Source: a virus
Length of the DNA stretch: 42,240 bases
IMG/VR virus record: IMGVR_UViG_3300036944_000101
Location: 1 to 42,240 of that record
Direction: 5' to 3' (one strand)
The translations under genes were made by a program, and so were the position numbers. The notes under the pieces were generated by a model that saw nothing but the letters and a program-made list of their open reading frames with translations, was not told the DNA's origin and did no database searches. How positions within the stretch are numbered: position 1 is the first letter of the stretch; each line of letters opens with the position of its first letter. This document shows, piece after piece, positions 23,663 through 31,000 of the stretch.

Positions 23663-26600
23663 ATGCTAAGAGACGTTTTTTACTACGGCAGTAAGCCCAA
23701 TGTTCACCCTAGAGAACAGTTCGCAGAGAATCTAGCCGACGCTAGATTAAAATCCACTACACATGACTTTTGGATTATCAATGAGTTCTGTGATTACCGA
23801 AACTTTGATTGGGACTTTGACTTTGAGCTATTACCCGACGAAGATGTATGGGCAGAAGATCACAATAATGTATGGCCTAGTCAACATCAGAAAGACTCTG
23901 GTACATGGCTATGTCCAAAAGAATATAGCGACATTATTATCTATCGTGGCGATGTAAATCCAGTTAAACGAAAAAATGAACGGACATCAAATTGGGTGCT
24001 GTTAGATAATATTGATGAGACTAAGTTTGACTTTAGTTGGCATCCTGACCCCACAGCCCCCGCCTATGTATACAAGTGGGGATGCAAGTTCTTTCCCGCA
24101 GAGTTAAAGCACGTACTAGAATATCATGTAGAAGGTGCTACAAACGAAAAGTATATGAACGTCATTGCAGAATTGCTACCTAATAGTGACTGCTGGACCG
24201 AACACGACTTGATTAACAAAACAAAGTTTGATATGTCCTGGCGTCCAGACCCGATGGATCCTCCCTTCATCTATGTTTGGGGTAACAAGTGGGTAGACGG
24301 AAAACTAAAACCTACTCTGACATATCATGCTCCGGACGCAGTTGACACTAAGTATATGCCAGAACATATTCCCGTTCTTCCTGAATGGGATAAGTGGGTA
24401 GAAATACAAGCAGTAGACAAAAATAAGTTTGACTTCACTTGGCGTCCAGATCCAAGAGAACCTGCATACATCTATACCTGGGGTAACAAGCATATTGCAG
24501 CACAAGACCGCCCAACACTAGAATATCACTGCGATAATGCAACTGATAGAAAGTATATGGATGAGCAAGTTTCCGTTCTTCCTGAATGGGACCGCTGGAA
24601 GATAGTTCAAAAGATAGACATGAACAGTGTTGACTTCACTTGGCGCCCTGATCCTAAAGAACCTCCGTTCACTTACGTATTCGGTAATGAGTTATACGAT
24701 GCCGTAAAGATGCCTACAATTATCTACAACATGCCCGATGGTCCGGAAGTCAAGTATATGGACACGCTTAAAGCTAAGTTAGCTCCTAACGTTGAAAAGT
24801 TTCGAGTGCTGATTCCTATTGACAATGATAGCTTTGACTTCGCCTGGGCTCCAGACCCGGACGAACCCCCTTACATTTATACATGGGGCAATCAATGGAA
24901 TAGTGCTGAGATAGAACCTACTGTTGAATTACATGTTGATGGTGCTACTCAGCGTAAGTTCATGGACGCTAGGGTAACAGTGCTTCCAGATATGAGCCGC
25001 TGGTTAGAGATTCAAGAAGTAGACAAGAGTAAGTTTGATTTCAGCTGGAGACCTGATCCCACTTCGCCACCGTACATTTATACATGGGGCAACAAGTGGA
25101 TTGATGCAGAATTGCGCCCCACTCTTGAGTATCATTGTGAAGGGGCAGTTGAACCTAAGTATATGAGCAATGATGTTCCGGTGATGCCGGAATCAGCTAG
25201 ATGGAAAATCTTACAAACGATTTTACCTGACAGCTTTGACTTCACTTGGCGTCCAGACCCAAGAGAGCCACCTTATACATATGTGTTCGGCAATGAATTG
25301 TATGATGCAATCAAGATGCCAACTATCATGTATAATATGCCCAATGGTCCGGAAACAAAATACGTACATAACATCACTGCAAAATTAGCAGGGAATAGAA
25401 GTCTATACGAACATTTAGAAGACGCTGAGTTGGAAGATTATTCTTGGGTTCCAGATCCAGATAGCCCGCCCTACATCTACGCATGGGGAAATCAGTGGAA
25501 TAAACCAGAAGATAAAATCTCTGTTCAAATATCCGTCCCGGGCGCTACTGAATACAAATATATGGAACAACGAGCAATTCGTAAACCCAGTATGAATTGC
25601 TGGGAAATACCAGATGACCTATCACTAGCTGCATTTGATTTTAGCTGGGAACCTAATCCAAATGATCCTCCCTATATCTACGAGTTTGCGACAGTATGGA
25701 ATAATCGAGGCGGTCCTCGCTACGTAGTACCAGGTGCAACTGAATACAAGTATATCGAAGATATCAAAGCTGTATTGAAACCTAATAGAGCGAACTGGGA
25801 AATCAGTGAAGGGGTAGATACCGCTAGCTTCGACTTCTCATGGGTACCGCATCCTAATGCACCTGCATATATCTATCAGTTCGGTACTAAAACTGATAAC
25901 GATGATGGTCCTAGATACATTACTCCGAACAACAACGGCGAAGTTGTGTATCTAGAAAGAATAGAGTCAACTATCGTCGTAGTTAATCAGTACCATATCG
26001 AAACTACATTAGATGATTTAGTAGCACAGCATCCTAATGAAATCTTCTGGGCTACAAGAAAGAACATCGACTATTCTACCTTTGATTTTGACTGGCGCCC
26101 TGGCACAGTCGAAGTAGCATGGGAACTAGATTATGTTCATGTATTCGGTTCTCCTGAATCAGAGCTTACACAAACATATTTCATTAGTGCCAAACACTAT
26201 GCAGAAGGTAAGACTAGTCTTAAGTTCGTAGAAGAATTGAAATTGGATGAAAGTACTCTTTCTAAAATCTTCGCTAAGCCTGATATGTTCTTTGTAGATA
26301 GAAGTAATCGAGAATCAGCAGCAAGATTTGAAGCACTAAAAGCGAAATATGGTACAAGAATTCAAAAGACTCGCTATCTCAACTCATGGGTAGATACTGT
26401 TAACCGTTGTACTAATCGTGCAACAACTGAAATGCTTTGGGTACTCAACAGTGAACTAGACTATAGCGACTTTGATTTTGAATACTATCCTAACCCTTGG
26501 CAGATGAGCATGGTCCATGTATTTGGTACGCAGTGGTCACACTGGGGTACTACATTCATGATTAACCGCGAGACGTTTGCGGAAGATACAAAATACATTA

Positions 26601-28018
26601 AGATCATTGAACACCTATCAAATCTTAACTTTGTAAAGACTATTAAGGCTAACGCAACTCAGTGTGTTCATGATATTATTGTCATTGACCATGGCAATAC
26701 AGAATTATCAACCGTACTAGAAACTATTAATAGCAAAGCCGGTGGAAGAAACGTAACAACTATTACTTACAACACTAGCTACTTTGATACTCTCAAAGAA
26801 ATCCTCAAGAAGCAGCAAGAGAAGAAAGAACATTACGTTTGGATTTGCTCTAGTGTTTGTGACTATAGCGACTTTGATTTCTCGTATATTTGTGACCCAT
26901 ACGCTAAGGATCAACTGCATGTCTTCCCTAGCGGTATGCAAAAGTTCGGAGATACATTCTTCATTGATGTTAACAAGGCTCGTGAATTGATTTCAGAAAT
27001 GGAAAAGCTTGACGACTTCCACAAGGTAAATTATAACGCTGCTATTAAAGCAAAACGTTTACCTGAGCCAGTTATTGTTACTAGTAACGACACCCATGTA
27101 GAAGCAATAAAGAACGTAACAGGATTCCCGTATGCAACTATACTTGTAGGGGATAACATAGACATTGAGGATACTGTTGTTGAACCGATGAATCTGTGGT
27201 CTCCGGAGTCAAAGAACATATTGATTACTAGTACCGGCGGAACTAGAATTGTTGTTCCCGTAGAAGCCAAAGACCATGTGACAACTGAACTTTATGAATA
27301 CCCATATATCAAGCGTATGCCTAAACTCGCAAAGAGCAAGGCACTTGATATTGTGTTCATAAGCAACGGTGAAACAGTAGCGGATCAAAACTATGAGCAA
27401 CTGCTAGCAGTAACACAGGGTCTGACTAACAAGGTTCACCGAGTTGATGGCATCAATGGTAGAACAGAAGCAAAACACGCTGCTGCTCAATGCAGTGAAA
27501 CTCCTTGGTTCTTCTGTGTGCCAGCTAAGCTGTTTGTTAACAAGAAGTTTGATTGGAACTATCAAGCTGACAGAATGCAGATGCCGAAGCACTATATTTT
27601 CAACGCCCTCAATCCAGTGAACGATTTATACTATGGTCACCAATCAATGGTATTGTATAACAAGAATCTGATTCTAGGTAATAAGGGTGTTGGCTTAGAC
27701 TTCACACTAGACAGCCCGCATATGTCTGTAGAATTGAATTCGGGTATCGTAGTAGGTGATACTGATGACCACAGCACTTGGAGAACAGCCTTCAGAGAAG
27801 CGGTCAAGTTGAAGAAGTATTCTGAGAACGGTGACGAAGTTGCTAAGCAGAGACTTGATATCTGGACTACTATCGGTAAAGGAACCTACGGTGACTGGTC
27901 TATCAAGGGTGCATTAGACGGTCTTGAATTCTATGATGAAGTCAACGGTGACCTAGCTCAACTGCGACAGAGCTATTATTGGGATTGGCTCAAGACTAGA
28001 TTTGAAAGTAAGTATTAA
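23663..28018 (+). CDS. Giant repeat protein with C-terminal glycosyltransferase-like domain
   Basis: 1451 residues. A unit of about 67 residues with the core FDFxWxPDPxxPPYIYxWGN recurs starting at residues 122, 189, 256, 323, 391, 458, 525, 591, 658 and 723; looser copies start near 807, 937 and 1071 (the last ones keep only FDF.Y..P and HVFG). Residues about 1225-1451 match the domain of the gene at 3672: VHRVDGINGRTEAKHAAAQ, then STWRTAFREAVKL and WSIKGALDG. No signal peptide or membrane segment. A scaffold or glycan-recognition array feeding a transferase domain is one reading. Stops of this gene and the reverse-strand neighbour overlap by four bases. Confidence 0.7.
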   Translation: MLRDVFYYGSKPNVHPREQFAENLADARLKSTTHDFWIINEFCDYRNFDWDFDFELLPDEDVWAEDHNNVWPSQHQKDSGTWLCPKEYSDIIIYRGDVNPVKRKNERTSNWVLLDNIDETKFDFSWHPDPTAPAYVYKWGCKFFPAELKHVLEYHVEGATNEKYMNVIAELLPNSDCWTEHDLINKTKFDMSWRPDPMDPPFIYVWGNKWVDGKLKPTLTYHAPDAVDTKYMPEHIPVLPEWDKWVEIQAVDKNKFDFTWRPDPREPAYIYTWGNKHIAAQDRPTLEYHCDNATDRKYMDEQVSVLPEWDRWKIVQKIDMNSVDFTWRPDPKEPPFTYVFGNELYDAVKMPTIIYNMPDGPEVKYMDTLKAKLAPNVEKFRVLIPIDNDSFDFAWAPDPDEPPYIYTWGNQWNSAEIEPTVELHVDGATQRKFMDARVTVLPDMSRWLEIQEVDKSKFDFSWRPDPTSPPYIYTWGNKWIDAELRPTLEYHCEGAVEPKYMSNDVPVMPESARWKILQTILPDSFDFTWRPDPREPPYTYVFGNELYDAIKMPTIMYNMPNGPETKYVHNITAKLAGNRSLYEHLEDAELEDYSWVPDPDSPPYIYAWGNQWNKPEDKISVQISVPGATEYKYMEQRAIRKPSMNCWEIPDDLSLAAFDFSWEPNPNDPPYIYEFATVWNNRGGPRYVVPGATEYKYIEDIKAVLKPNRANWEISEGVDTASFDFSWVPHPNAPAYIYQFGTKTDNDDGPRYITPNNNGEVVYLERIESTIVVVNQYHIETTLDDLVAQHPNEIFWATRKNIDYSTFDFDWRPGTVEVAWELDYVHVFGSPESELTQTYFISAKHYAEGKTSLKFVEELKLDESTLSKIFAKPDMFFVDRSNRESAARFEALKAKYGTRIQKTRYLNSWVDTVNRCTNRATTEMLWVLNSELDYSDFDFEYYPNPWQMSMVHVFGTQWSHWGTTFMINRETFAEDTKYIKIIEHLSNLNFVKTIKANATQCVHDIIVIDHGNTELSTVLETINSKAGGRNVTTITYNTSYFDTLKEILKKQQEKKEHYVWICSSVCDYSDFDFSYICDPYAKDQLHVFPSGMQKFGDTFFIDVNKARELISEMEKLDDFHKVNYNAAIKAKRLPEPVIVTSNDTHVEAIKNVTGFPYATILVGDNIDIEDTVVEPMNLWSPESKNILITSTGGTRIVVPVEAKDHVTTELYEYPYIKRMPKLAKSKALDIVFISNGETVADQNYEQLLAVTQGLTNKVHRVDGINGRTEAKHAAAQCSETPWFFCVPAKLFVNKKFDWNYQADRMQMPKHYIFNALNPVNDLYYGHQSMVLYNKNLILGNKGVGLDFTLDSPHMSVELNSGIVVGDTDDHSTWRTAFREAVKLKKYSENGDEVAKQRLDIWTTIGKGTYGDWSIKGALDGLEFYDEVNGDLAQLRQSYYWDWLKTRFESKY
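24026..26023 (+). repeat. Ten 67-codon tandem protein repeats, with 606-bp higher-order period
   Basis: Ten copies of about 201 bases coding for FDFxWxPDPxxPPYIYxWGN units. Copies 3-4-5 and 6-7-8 are related as a block: copies 4 (24629) and 7 (25235) both code for YVFGNELYDA and KMPTI.YNMP.GPE.KY, at exactly 606 bases (three units) apart, and copies 3 (24428) and 6 (25034) are also 606 apart. Synonymous differences between copies are plentiful, so the duplication is not recent. Confidence 0.8.
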
Positions 28019-28644
28019 GATTTTTTAAAGACGCACATAAATCTATTGTACATGCTAGTTTTCAACTGACCTGAAAAGATAGGGTCGATGACTCGATTCA
28101 TAGTTATGAATTCGTCTAAGTCCGTACTGCATCTAACATGCTCATCGCAGGAAAAGAAATCGTTTCCTTGAACAACTACGAGTGAACCAGATGGTATATT
28201 GTCATACCAAATGTCATATGTTTCCTGAGACACATGCTCGGTGCTAGTGTTAATGACTATATCAGCAGTGTCATTGTACCGATACTCTTTCATGTCAACA
28301 GTTTCCGCTTGATACCTCTGCATGGTGTGATATGTTTCATTGAGCTTTGTGCTGTTCGGTTCGCACCACGGGTCAAGATCGATGTTGTAGATTGTATCAA
28401 TATAAAACTTGCTATTCTGAAATAATATGTTAGCCAGCACACCTAACCAACCACCGAAGATGTAGATGTTACTGGGGATGCTGCTATCACAGTGTTTGTT
28501 GAGTATTTCGGACAACCAAATCTTACTATGAACCTGTCCGTCCCAAAACGCATCTAGTCCTCGTGTCCTTTCGGGTTCAGGTAAATCTCTTATCATGTTG
28601 AACCACTTGATGATTTGGGCACTGTCTAGATTGATATTTGTCAT
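28015..28644 (-). CDS. SAM-dependent methyltransferase-like protein
   Basis: 209 residues from the ATG at 28644-28642; a longer frame exists upstream but its extra 26 residues would cross a late promoter. 'IYIFGGWLGVLANILF' resembles a SAM-binding glycine loop, 'IYNIDLDPWCEP' carries the acidic end of strand 2, 'AETVDMKEY' and 'DIVINTSTEHVS' the following strands. This layout recalls a class I methyltransferase-like family of phages and bacteria. It is a single-gene reverse-strand unit with a late octamer at its start, convergent with the giant gene. Target unknown. Confidence 0.6.
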   Translation of the reverse strand: MTNINLDSAQIIKWFNMIRDLPEPERTRGLDAFWDGQVHSKIWLSEILNKHCDSSIPSNIYIFGGWLGVLANILFQNSKFYIDTIYNIDLDPWCEPNSTKLNETYHTMQRYQAETVDMKEYRYNDTADIVINTSTEHVSQETYDIWYDNIPSGSLVVVQGNDFFSCDEHVRCSTDLDEFITMNRVIDPIFSGQLKTSMYNRFMCVFKKS

Positions 28645-28649
28645 TATGA

Positions 28650-28657
28650 TATTTATT
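28650..28657 (-). promoter_or_regulatory. Late promoter octamer AATAAATA (reverse strand)
   Basis: TATTTATT on the given strand reads AATAAATA on the reverse, five bases ahead of the ATG at 28644. T4 geometry puts the start site on the A of that ATG. It lies four bases from the -35 box of the divergent promoter at 28662. Confidence 0.6.
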
Positions 28658-28661
28658 TCGC

Positions 28662-28690
28662 TTGACAATGGTAAAAAAGATAAGTATAGT
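28662..28690 (+). promoter_or_regulatory. Sigma70-type promoter TTGACA-N17-TATAGT
   Basis: TTGACA at 28662-28667 and TATAGT at 28685-28690, exactly 17 bases between. Predicted start about 28697. It faces the small-gene unit beginning at 28702 and stands back to back with the reverse late promoter at 28650-28657. Confidence 0.7.
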
Positions 28691-28701
28691 AGAGGTACAG
28701 T

Positions 28702-28836
28702 ATGAAAAATAGTGTTAAACAAGTTGATTATCTGGCTGCATTTGTAGTGTCATTTCCGTTGATAGCAATGTTAGCCTTTTTAACCTATAAGCTTGCGTTA
28801 GAAGTTTGGTGTATTGCGTACGGTTTAATTTACTAA
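28702..28836 (+). CDS. 44-residue single-pass membrane protein
   Basis: ATG at 28702 with AGAGG at 28691-28695 and the sigma70-type promoter right before it; TAA at 28834-28836. The N-terminus (MKNSVKQVDYLA) is polar and basic; 'AAFVVSFPLIAMLAFLTYKL' is a membrane segment of about 20 residues; a short tail ends IAYGLIY. Because of its position behind its own promoter and the matching ribosome site it is a good gene candidate. Function unknown; small phage membrane proteins often modulate host envelope or superinfection, but nothing here shows that. Confidence 0.55.
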   Translation: MKNSVKQVDYLAAFVVSFPLIAMLAFLTYKLALEVWCIAYGLIY

Positions 28837-28854
28837 GTCTAAAGGAGACTGATT

Positions 28855-29214
28855 ATGAAGAAGATTGTTTCACTTATTACAATGGCTGCAATGCTTGCAG
28901 TTTCTACTCCGGCCGTTGCCAACGGACGACACAATGATAATCGTTGGGGCGTAGATAGCAATCGTAATAGCCCTTATCATGGTAGGCATCACCGTAACAA
29001 AAATCGAATCAACACCGGCGAAGCAGTTGCTATCGGTATTGGTGCGTTGATTTTGGGTGCTGCTATTGCAAATAATAATCGCAATCGTCAGGTTGTTGAG
29101 CGTTACGAGTATCCGCAGTATCGCCGTCAGCCGCAGCAAGTGTGTCAGGATAACATTCAATACGATTATTATGGCAATCCCTATGTAGCTGGTCGTAACT
29201 GCTGGTATCAATAA
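28855..29214 (+). CDS. Exported protein with glycine-zipper-like segment
   Basis: 119 residues; AAGGAG at 28842-28847, eight bases ahead of the ATG. 'KKIVSLITMAAMLAVSTPAVANG' is a clear signal peptide with a likely AxA cleavage site. The mature part is rich in Asn, Arg, His and Tyr, with 'EAVAIGIGALILGAAIA' as a Gly/Ala-rich hydrophobic stretch, then an Arg/Gln-rich segment and one Cys pair (VCQDN, RNCWYQ). It looks like a small alphaproteobacterial periplasmic or outer-membrane-associated protein, possibly taken from a host. Function unknown. Its stop overlaps the next start (TAATG). Confidence 0.65.
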   Translation: MKKIVSLITMAAMLAVSTPAVANGRHNDNRWGVDSNRNSPYHGRHHRNKNRINTGEAVAIGIGALILGAAIANNNRNRQVVERYEYPQYRRQPQQVCQDNIQYDYYGNPYVAGRNCWYQ

Positions 29215-29354
29215 TGAAGCGGCCCGCCAAGCACGAAATAGGAAGATTTGACCGCTGGGTAAAATATTTTCAAGGTTCTGTTCTTACCCAAGAGCAGATT
29301 AAAGAACGAGCAAATCAATTGACTCGGGCAGGAAAAGACCCAGGTACGGTATAA
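29214..29354 (+). CDS. 46-residue hypothetical protein
   Basis: Starts in a TAATG overlap with the exported protein and ends TAA at 29352-29354, two bases before the next ATG. The sequence begins MKRPAKHEIGRFDRWVKYF and is charged and probably helical. Position between two real genes and coupling make it likely to be translated. Function unknown. Confidence 0.5.
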   Translation: MKRPAKHEIGRFDRWVKYFQGSVLTQEQIKERANQLTRAGKDPGTV

Positions 29355-29355
29355 T

Positions 29356-29508
29356 ATGGTAGTTTGTAGTTGCCGAGATATTAGAGATTCGCAATACAGT
29401 ACTAAGGAAGAACTTATTGCTCGGTTGTTACAAGATGATTATTGCTGTGGCACATGCCTTGAAGATTTGTCATCTTGTACAAACAAATGTCTTGACAACG
29501 TAGACTAA
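29356..29508 (+). CDS. Bfd-like [2Fe-2S] microprotein
   Basis: 50 residues. 'MVVCSCRDIRDSQYST' gives Cys4 and Cys6 (CxC) and 'DDYCCGTCLEDL' gives the CxxC pair (Cys31, Cys34); the CxC ... CxxC layout with a helical middle is that of bacterioferritin-associated ferredoxin and the related [2Fe-2S] BFD-like domain, which is usually 50-65 residues. It may act in iron release or as a ferredoxin-like cofactor carrier. Extra cysteines (30, 41, 45) are present. Its 3' end contains the -35 box of the tmRNA promoter. The fold is a motif inference. Confidence 0.5.
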   Translation: MVVCSCRDIRDSQYSTKEELIARLLQDDYCCGTCLEDLSSCTNKCLDNVD

Positions 29509-29522
29509 ACCGTATATAAATA
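29492..29522 (+). promoter_or_regulatory. tmRNA promoter: TTGACA-N17-TATAAA, overlapping TATAAATA
   Basis: TTGACA at 29492-29497 and TATAAA at 29515-29520 with 17 bases between, a near-perfect sigma70-type promoter. The -10 also forms an exact late octamer TATAAATA at 29515-29522. Start sites from either would be about 29527-29528. So the tmRNA could be made both early and late. Confidence 0.75.
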
Positions 29523-29527
29523 GATTA

Positions 29528-29886
29528 TCAGTTGTTTGATGCAATCTGATGTTTGTGCAGGACCCGGGGGCGGTACCCGGCGCCTCCACCATAGACGCAT
29601 TTGCCTGAAAGGGGAAAGGCAGGGGATATACTCTCCGGTAAATCACTTAGCTTCCTTCTGCATTAGCAGAATAGCTAGATTGAAGTTGGGATCAGGTCCA
29701 ACCAAGTGCGTCTATGATGGGGGCGAAATAGGATCGACTGCAAGGCAGAGGTGAGAGTAGACTGATTGGTTGGCCGCATATAAGCCAAAACTGTAAATGT
29801 CGCAGCTAATGACAACAATGTGGATCTTGCGCTAGCCGCATAATCCTGTGAGCCCGGCGGAGCTTAGAAACAGAATCCGCCAACTT
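29528..29886 (+). ncRNA. ssrA: Circularly permuted (two-piece) tmRNA
   Basis: The acceptor part comes first. T stem CCGGG (29564-29568) and CCCGG (29576-29580) hold the loop GGCGGTA; CGCCTCC (29581-29587) then ACCA (29588-29591) is the 3' end. The mature 5' end of the coding part is GGGGGCG (29719-29725), which pairs with CGCCTCC (one G-U). CTGCA (29738-29742) pairs with TGCAG (29556-29560) as part of P2. The tag frame begins GCA at 29802 and reads AANDNNVDLALAA then TAA (29841-29843). A later hairpin has stem GGCGGA (29856-29861) and TCCGCC (29876-29881). The order is that of alphaproteobacterial two-piece tmRNA. Exact outer ends are approximate. Confidence 0.92.
29591..29715 (+). other. tmRNA precursor: spacer with 13-bp closing stem
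   Basis: ATAGACGCATTTG (29591-29603) and CAAGTGCGTCTAT (29703-29715) are complementary over 13 bases (one G-U), extending the acceptor stem into the precursor. The spacer between mature ends (29592-29718) would be cut out, as in permuted tmRNA genes. It contains no gene I can support. Confidence 0.75.
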
Positions 29887-29892
29887 ACCCCC

Positions 29893-29900
29893 GATAAATA
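29893..29900 (+). promoter_or_regulatory. Late promoter octamer GATAAATA
   Basis: GATAAATA directly after the tmRNA, five bases (TTCAC) before the ATG at 29906, so a T4-like start would be on the A of the ATG. Confidence 0.55.
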
Positions 29901-29905
29901 TTCAC

Positions 29906-30382
29906 ATGTCTTTACTGCCTACATTATTTGTTGACCGACAACCGAATCTTAAATTCGATATTACTCGACTAATTGCAGAATACAATCTCAATGAAGATAA
30001 GATGGAAGATGTTACCAATCACGGTAACGCTGTACTTGTCCAACGTAAGTTTCATATTATAAAGAATAGTGTATACGAGGACGTAAGTTCGATGCCATAC
30101 ACATCCGAAGTAATTGATTCAGTAATGCAGTTACAAGAGTTCAGTAGTGTAACCTATCGAATAGTATTACCAAACACCTGTTACAATTGGCACATAGATA
30201 CTGGGAAATTCTGTGTGCATATTCCACTTATTACTAATCCAGGATGTAGATTTGTGTACGACACTAGGGCCTTTTCTATGCCTGCTGATGGTTCAGCTTA
30301 TGTAGTACACAACGGCATTCCCCATACTTTTATTAATGCAGGAACAGAACCTAGACTGCATCTTACTTTTGAAAATCTTTAA
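29906..30382 (+). CDS. Aspartyl/asparaginyl beta-hydroxylase-like oxygenase 2
   Basis: 158 residues. 'CYNWHIDTGKFCVHIPLITN' gives the HxD (His96, Asp98), and 'GIPHTFINAGTEPRLHLTFE' gives distal His140 and Arg150 for 2-oxoglutarate. This is the compact beta-hydroxylase fold. Its 3' end overlaps the convergent sulfotransferase-like gene by 20 bases. It is a single-gene unit with its own late promoter right after the tmRNA. Substrate unknown. Confidence 0.65.
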   Translation: MSLLPTLFVDRQPNLKFDITRLIAEYNLNEDKMEDVTNHGNAVLVQRKFHIIKNSVYEDVSSMPYTSEVIDSVMQLQEFSSVTYRIVLPNTCYNWHIDTGKFCVHIPLITNPGCRFVYDTRAFSMPADGSAYVVHNGIPHTFINAGTEPRLHLTFENL

Positions 30383-30995
30383 AGGGTTTTCGTTCTAGTT
30401 TATCTATAAGCTCGGATATCTCATCCCAATTAGTGATCCATTGCTCATACGTGCCTGGATTCTTTATAGCCATTTGTTTGTATCTAGATGGTTTAGTAAC
30501 ACCTAATATATCATATACTTTGGCAGGGTCATTCTTTATATTCTCATAGTCTATGATCGCTGTAAACTTTATTGGCATAGTAGCTAGAATATCGTAAAAC
30601 GCTTTAATGTGCCTGTACCTTCTATATAAGTCTTCTTTAGTAAGATGAAAAGACGGAATATGTTCTTGCAACTCATCTATTCTAACTTGATGATGAGTCG
30701 GATATAGATGAAATTTTCCTATCTTAGGATAGATGCACCAACTAAGAGCAGACTCTACCATGTCCCTAGTACTTAATACCACTCTAACGTTTTTATCGAG
30801 GTGTAATAAACTATTGATAGAATGTGAATGACCTATAGCTAATGCAGGAATCTCTGTTATCTCCTCACGAGGCGTGAGATATTCTATAGGTAAATTAGCT
30901 TCACGATAAGAACTGTATAGACAATCTATTATGATTTTACTTCCGGTTCTTCCGGGAGAAAGCACTAACCACTTGTCATTTTCACTAAGAATCAT
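30363..30995 (-). CDS. Sulfotransferase-like protein
   Basis: 210 residues from the ATG at 30995-30993; a longer frame of ten more residues crosses the late octamer and is not preferred. 'WLVLSPGRTGSK' (Ser13 to Lys20) is the 5'-phosphosulfate loop of PAPS sulfotransferases and 'VRVVLSTRDMVESALSW' the 3'-phosphate site (Arg and Ser). The rest is helical with 'FTAIIDYENIKNDPAKVYDILGV', as in family members. It would sulfate a glycan or small molecule, but PAPS use is not proved. It is a single-gene reverse unit. Confidence 0.6.
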   Translation of the reverse strand: MILSENDKWLVLSPGRTGSKIIIDCLYSSYREANLPIEYLTPREEITEIPALAIGHSHSINSLLHLDKNVRVVLSTRDMVESALSWCIYPKIGKFHLYPTHHQVRIDELQEHIPSFHLTKEDLYRRYRHIKAFYDILATMPIKFTAIIDYENIKNDPAKVYDILGVTKPSRYKQMAIKNPGTYEQWITNWDEISELIDKLERKPFKDFQK

Positions 30996-31000
30996 ACAAA

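Noticed and set aside
24026-26023. Regular spaced repeats as a CRISPR array
   Set aside because: The repeats are coding, about 201 bases, diverged, in frame, and have no spacers.
28645-28722. 26-codon N-terminal extension of the reverse methyltransferase-like gene
   Set aside because: It would run through a late octamer and the divergent sigma70 promoter, and the domain is complete without it.
29536-29754. 72-codon open frame over the tmRNA
   Set aside because: The bases form the acceptor stem, T arm and precursor hairpin of the tmRNA, so the frame is incidental.
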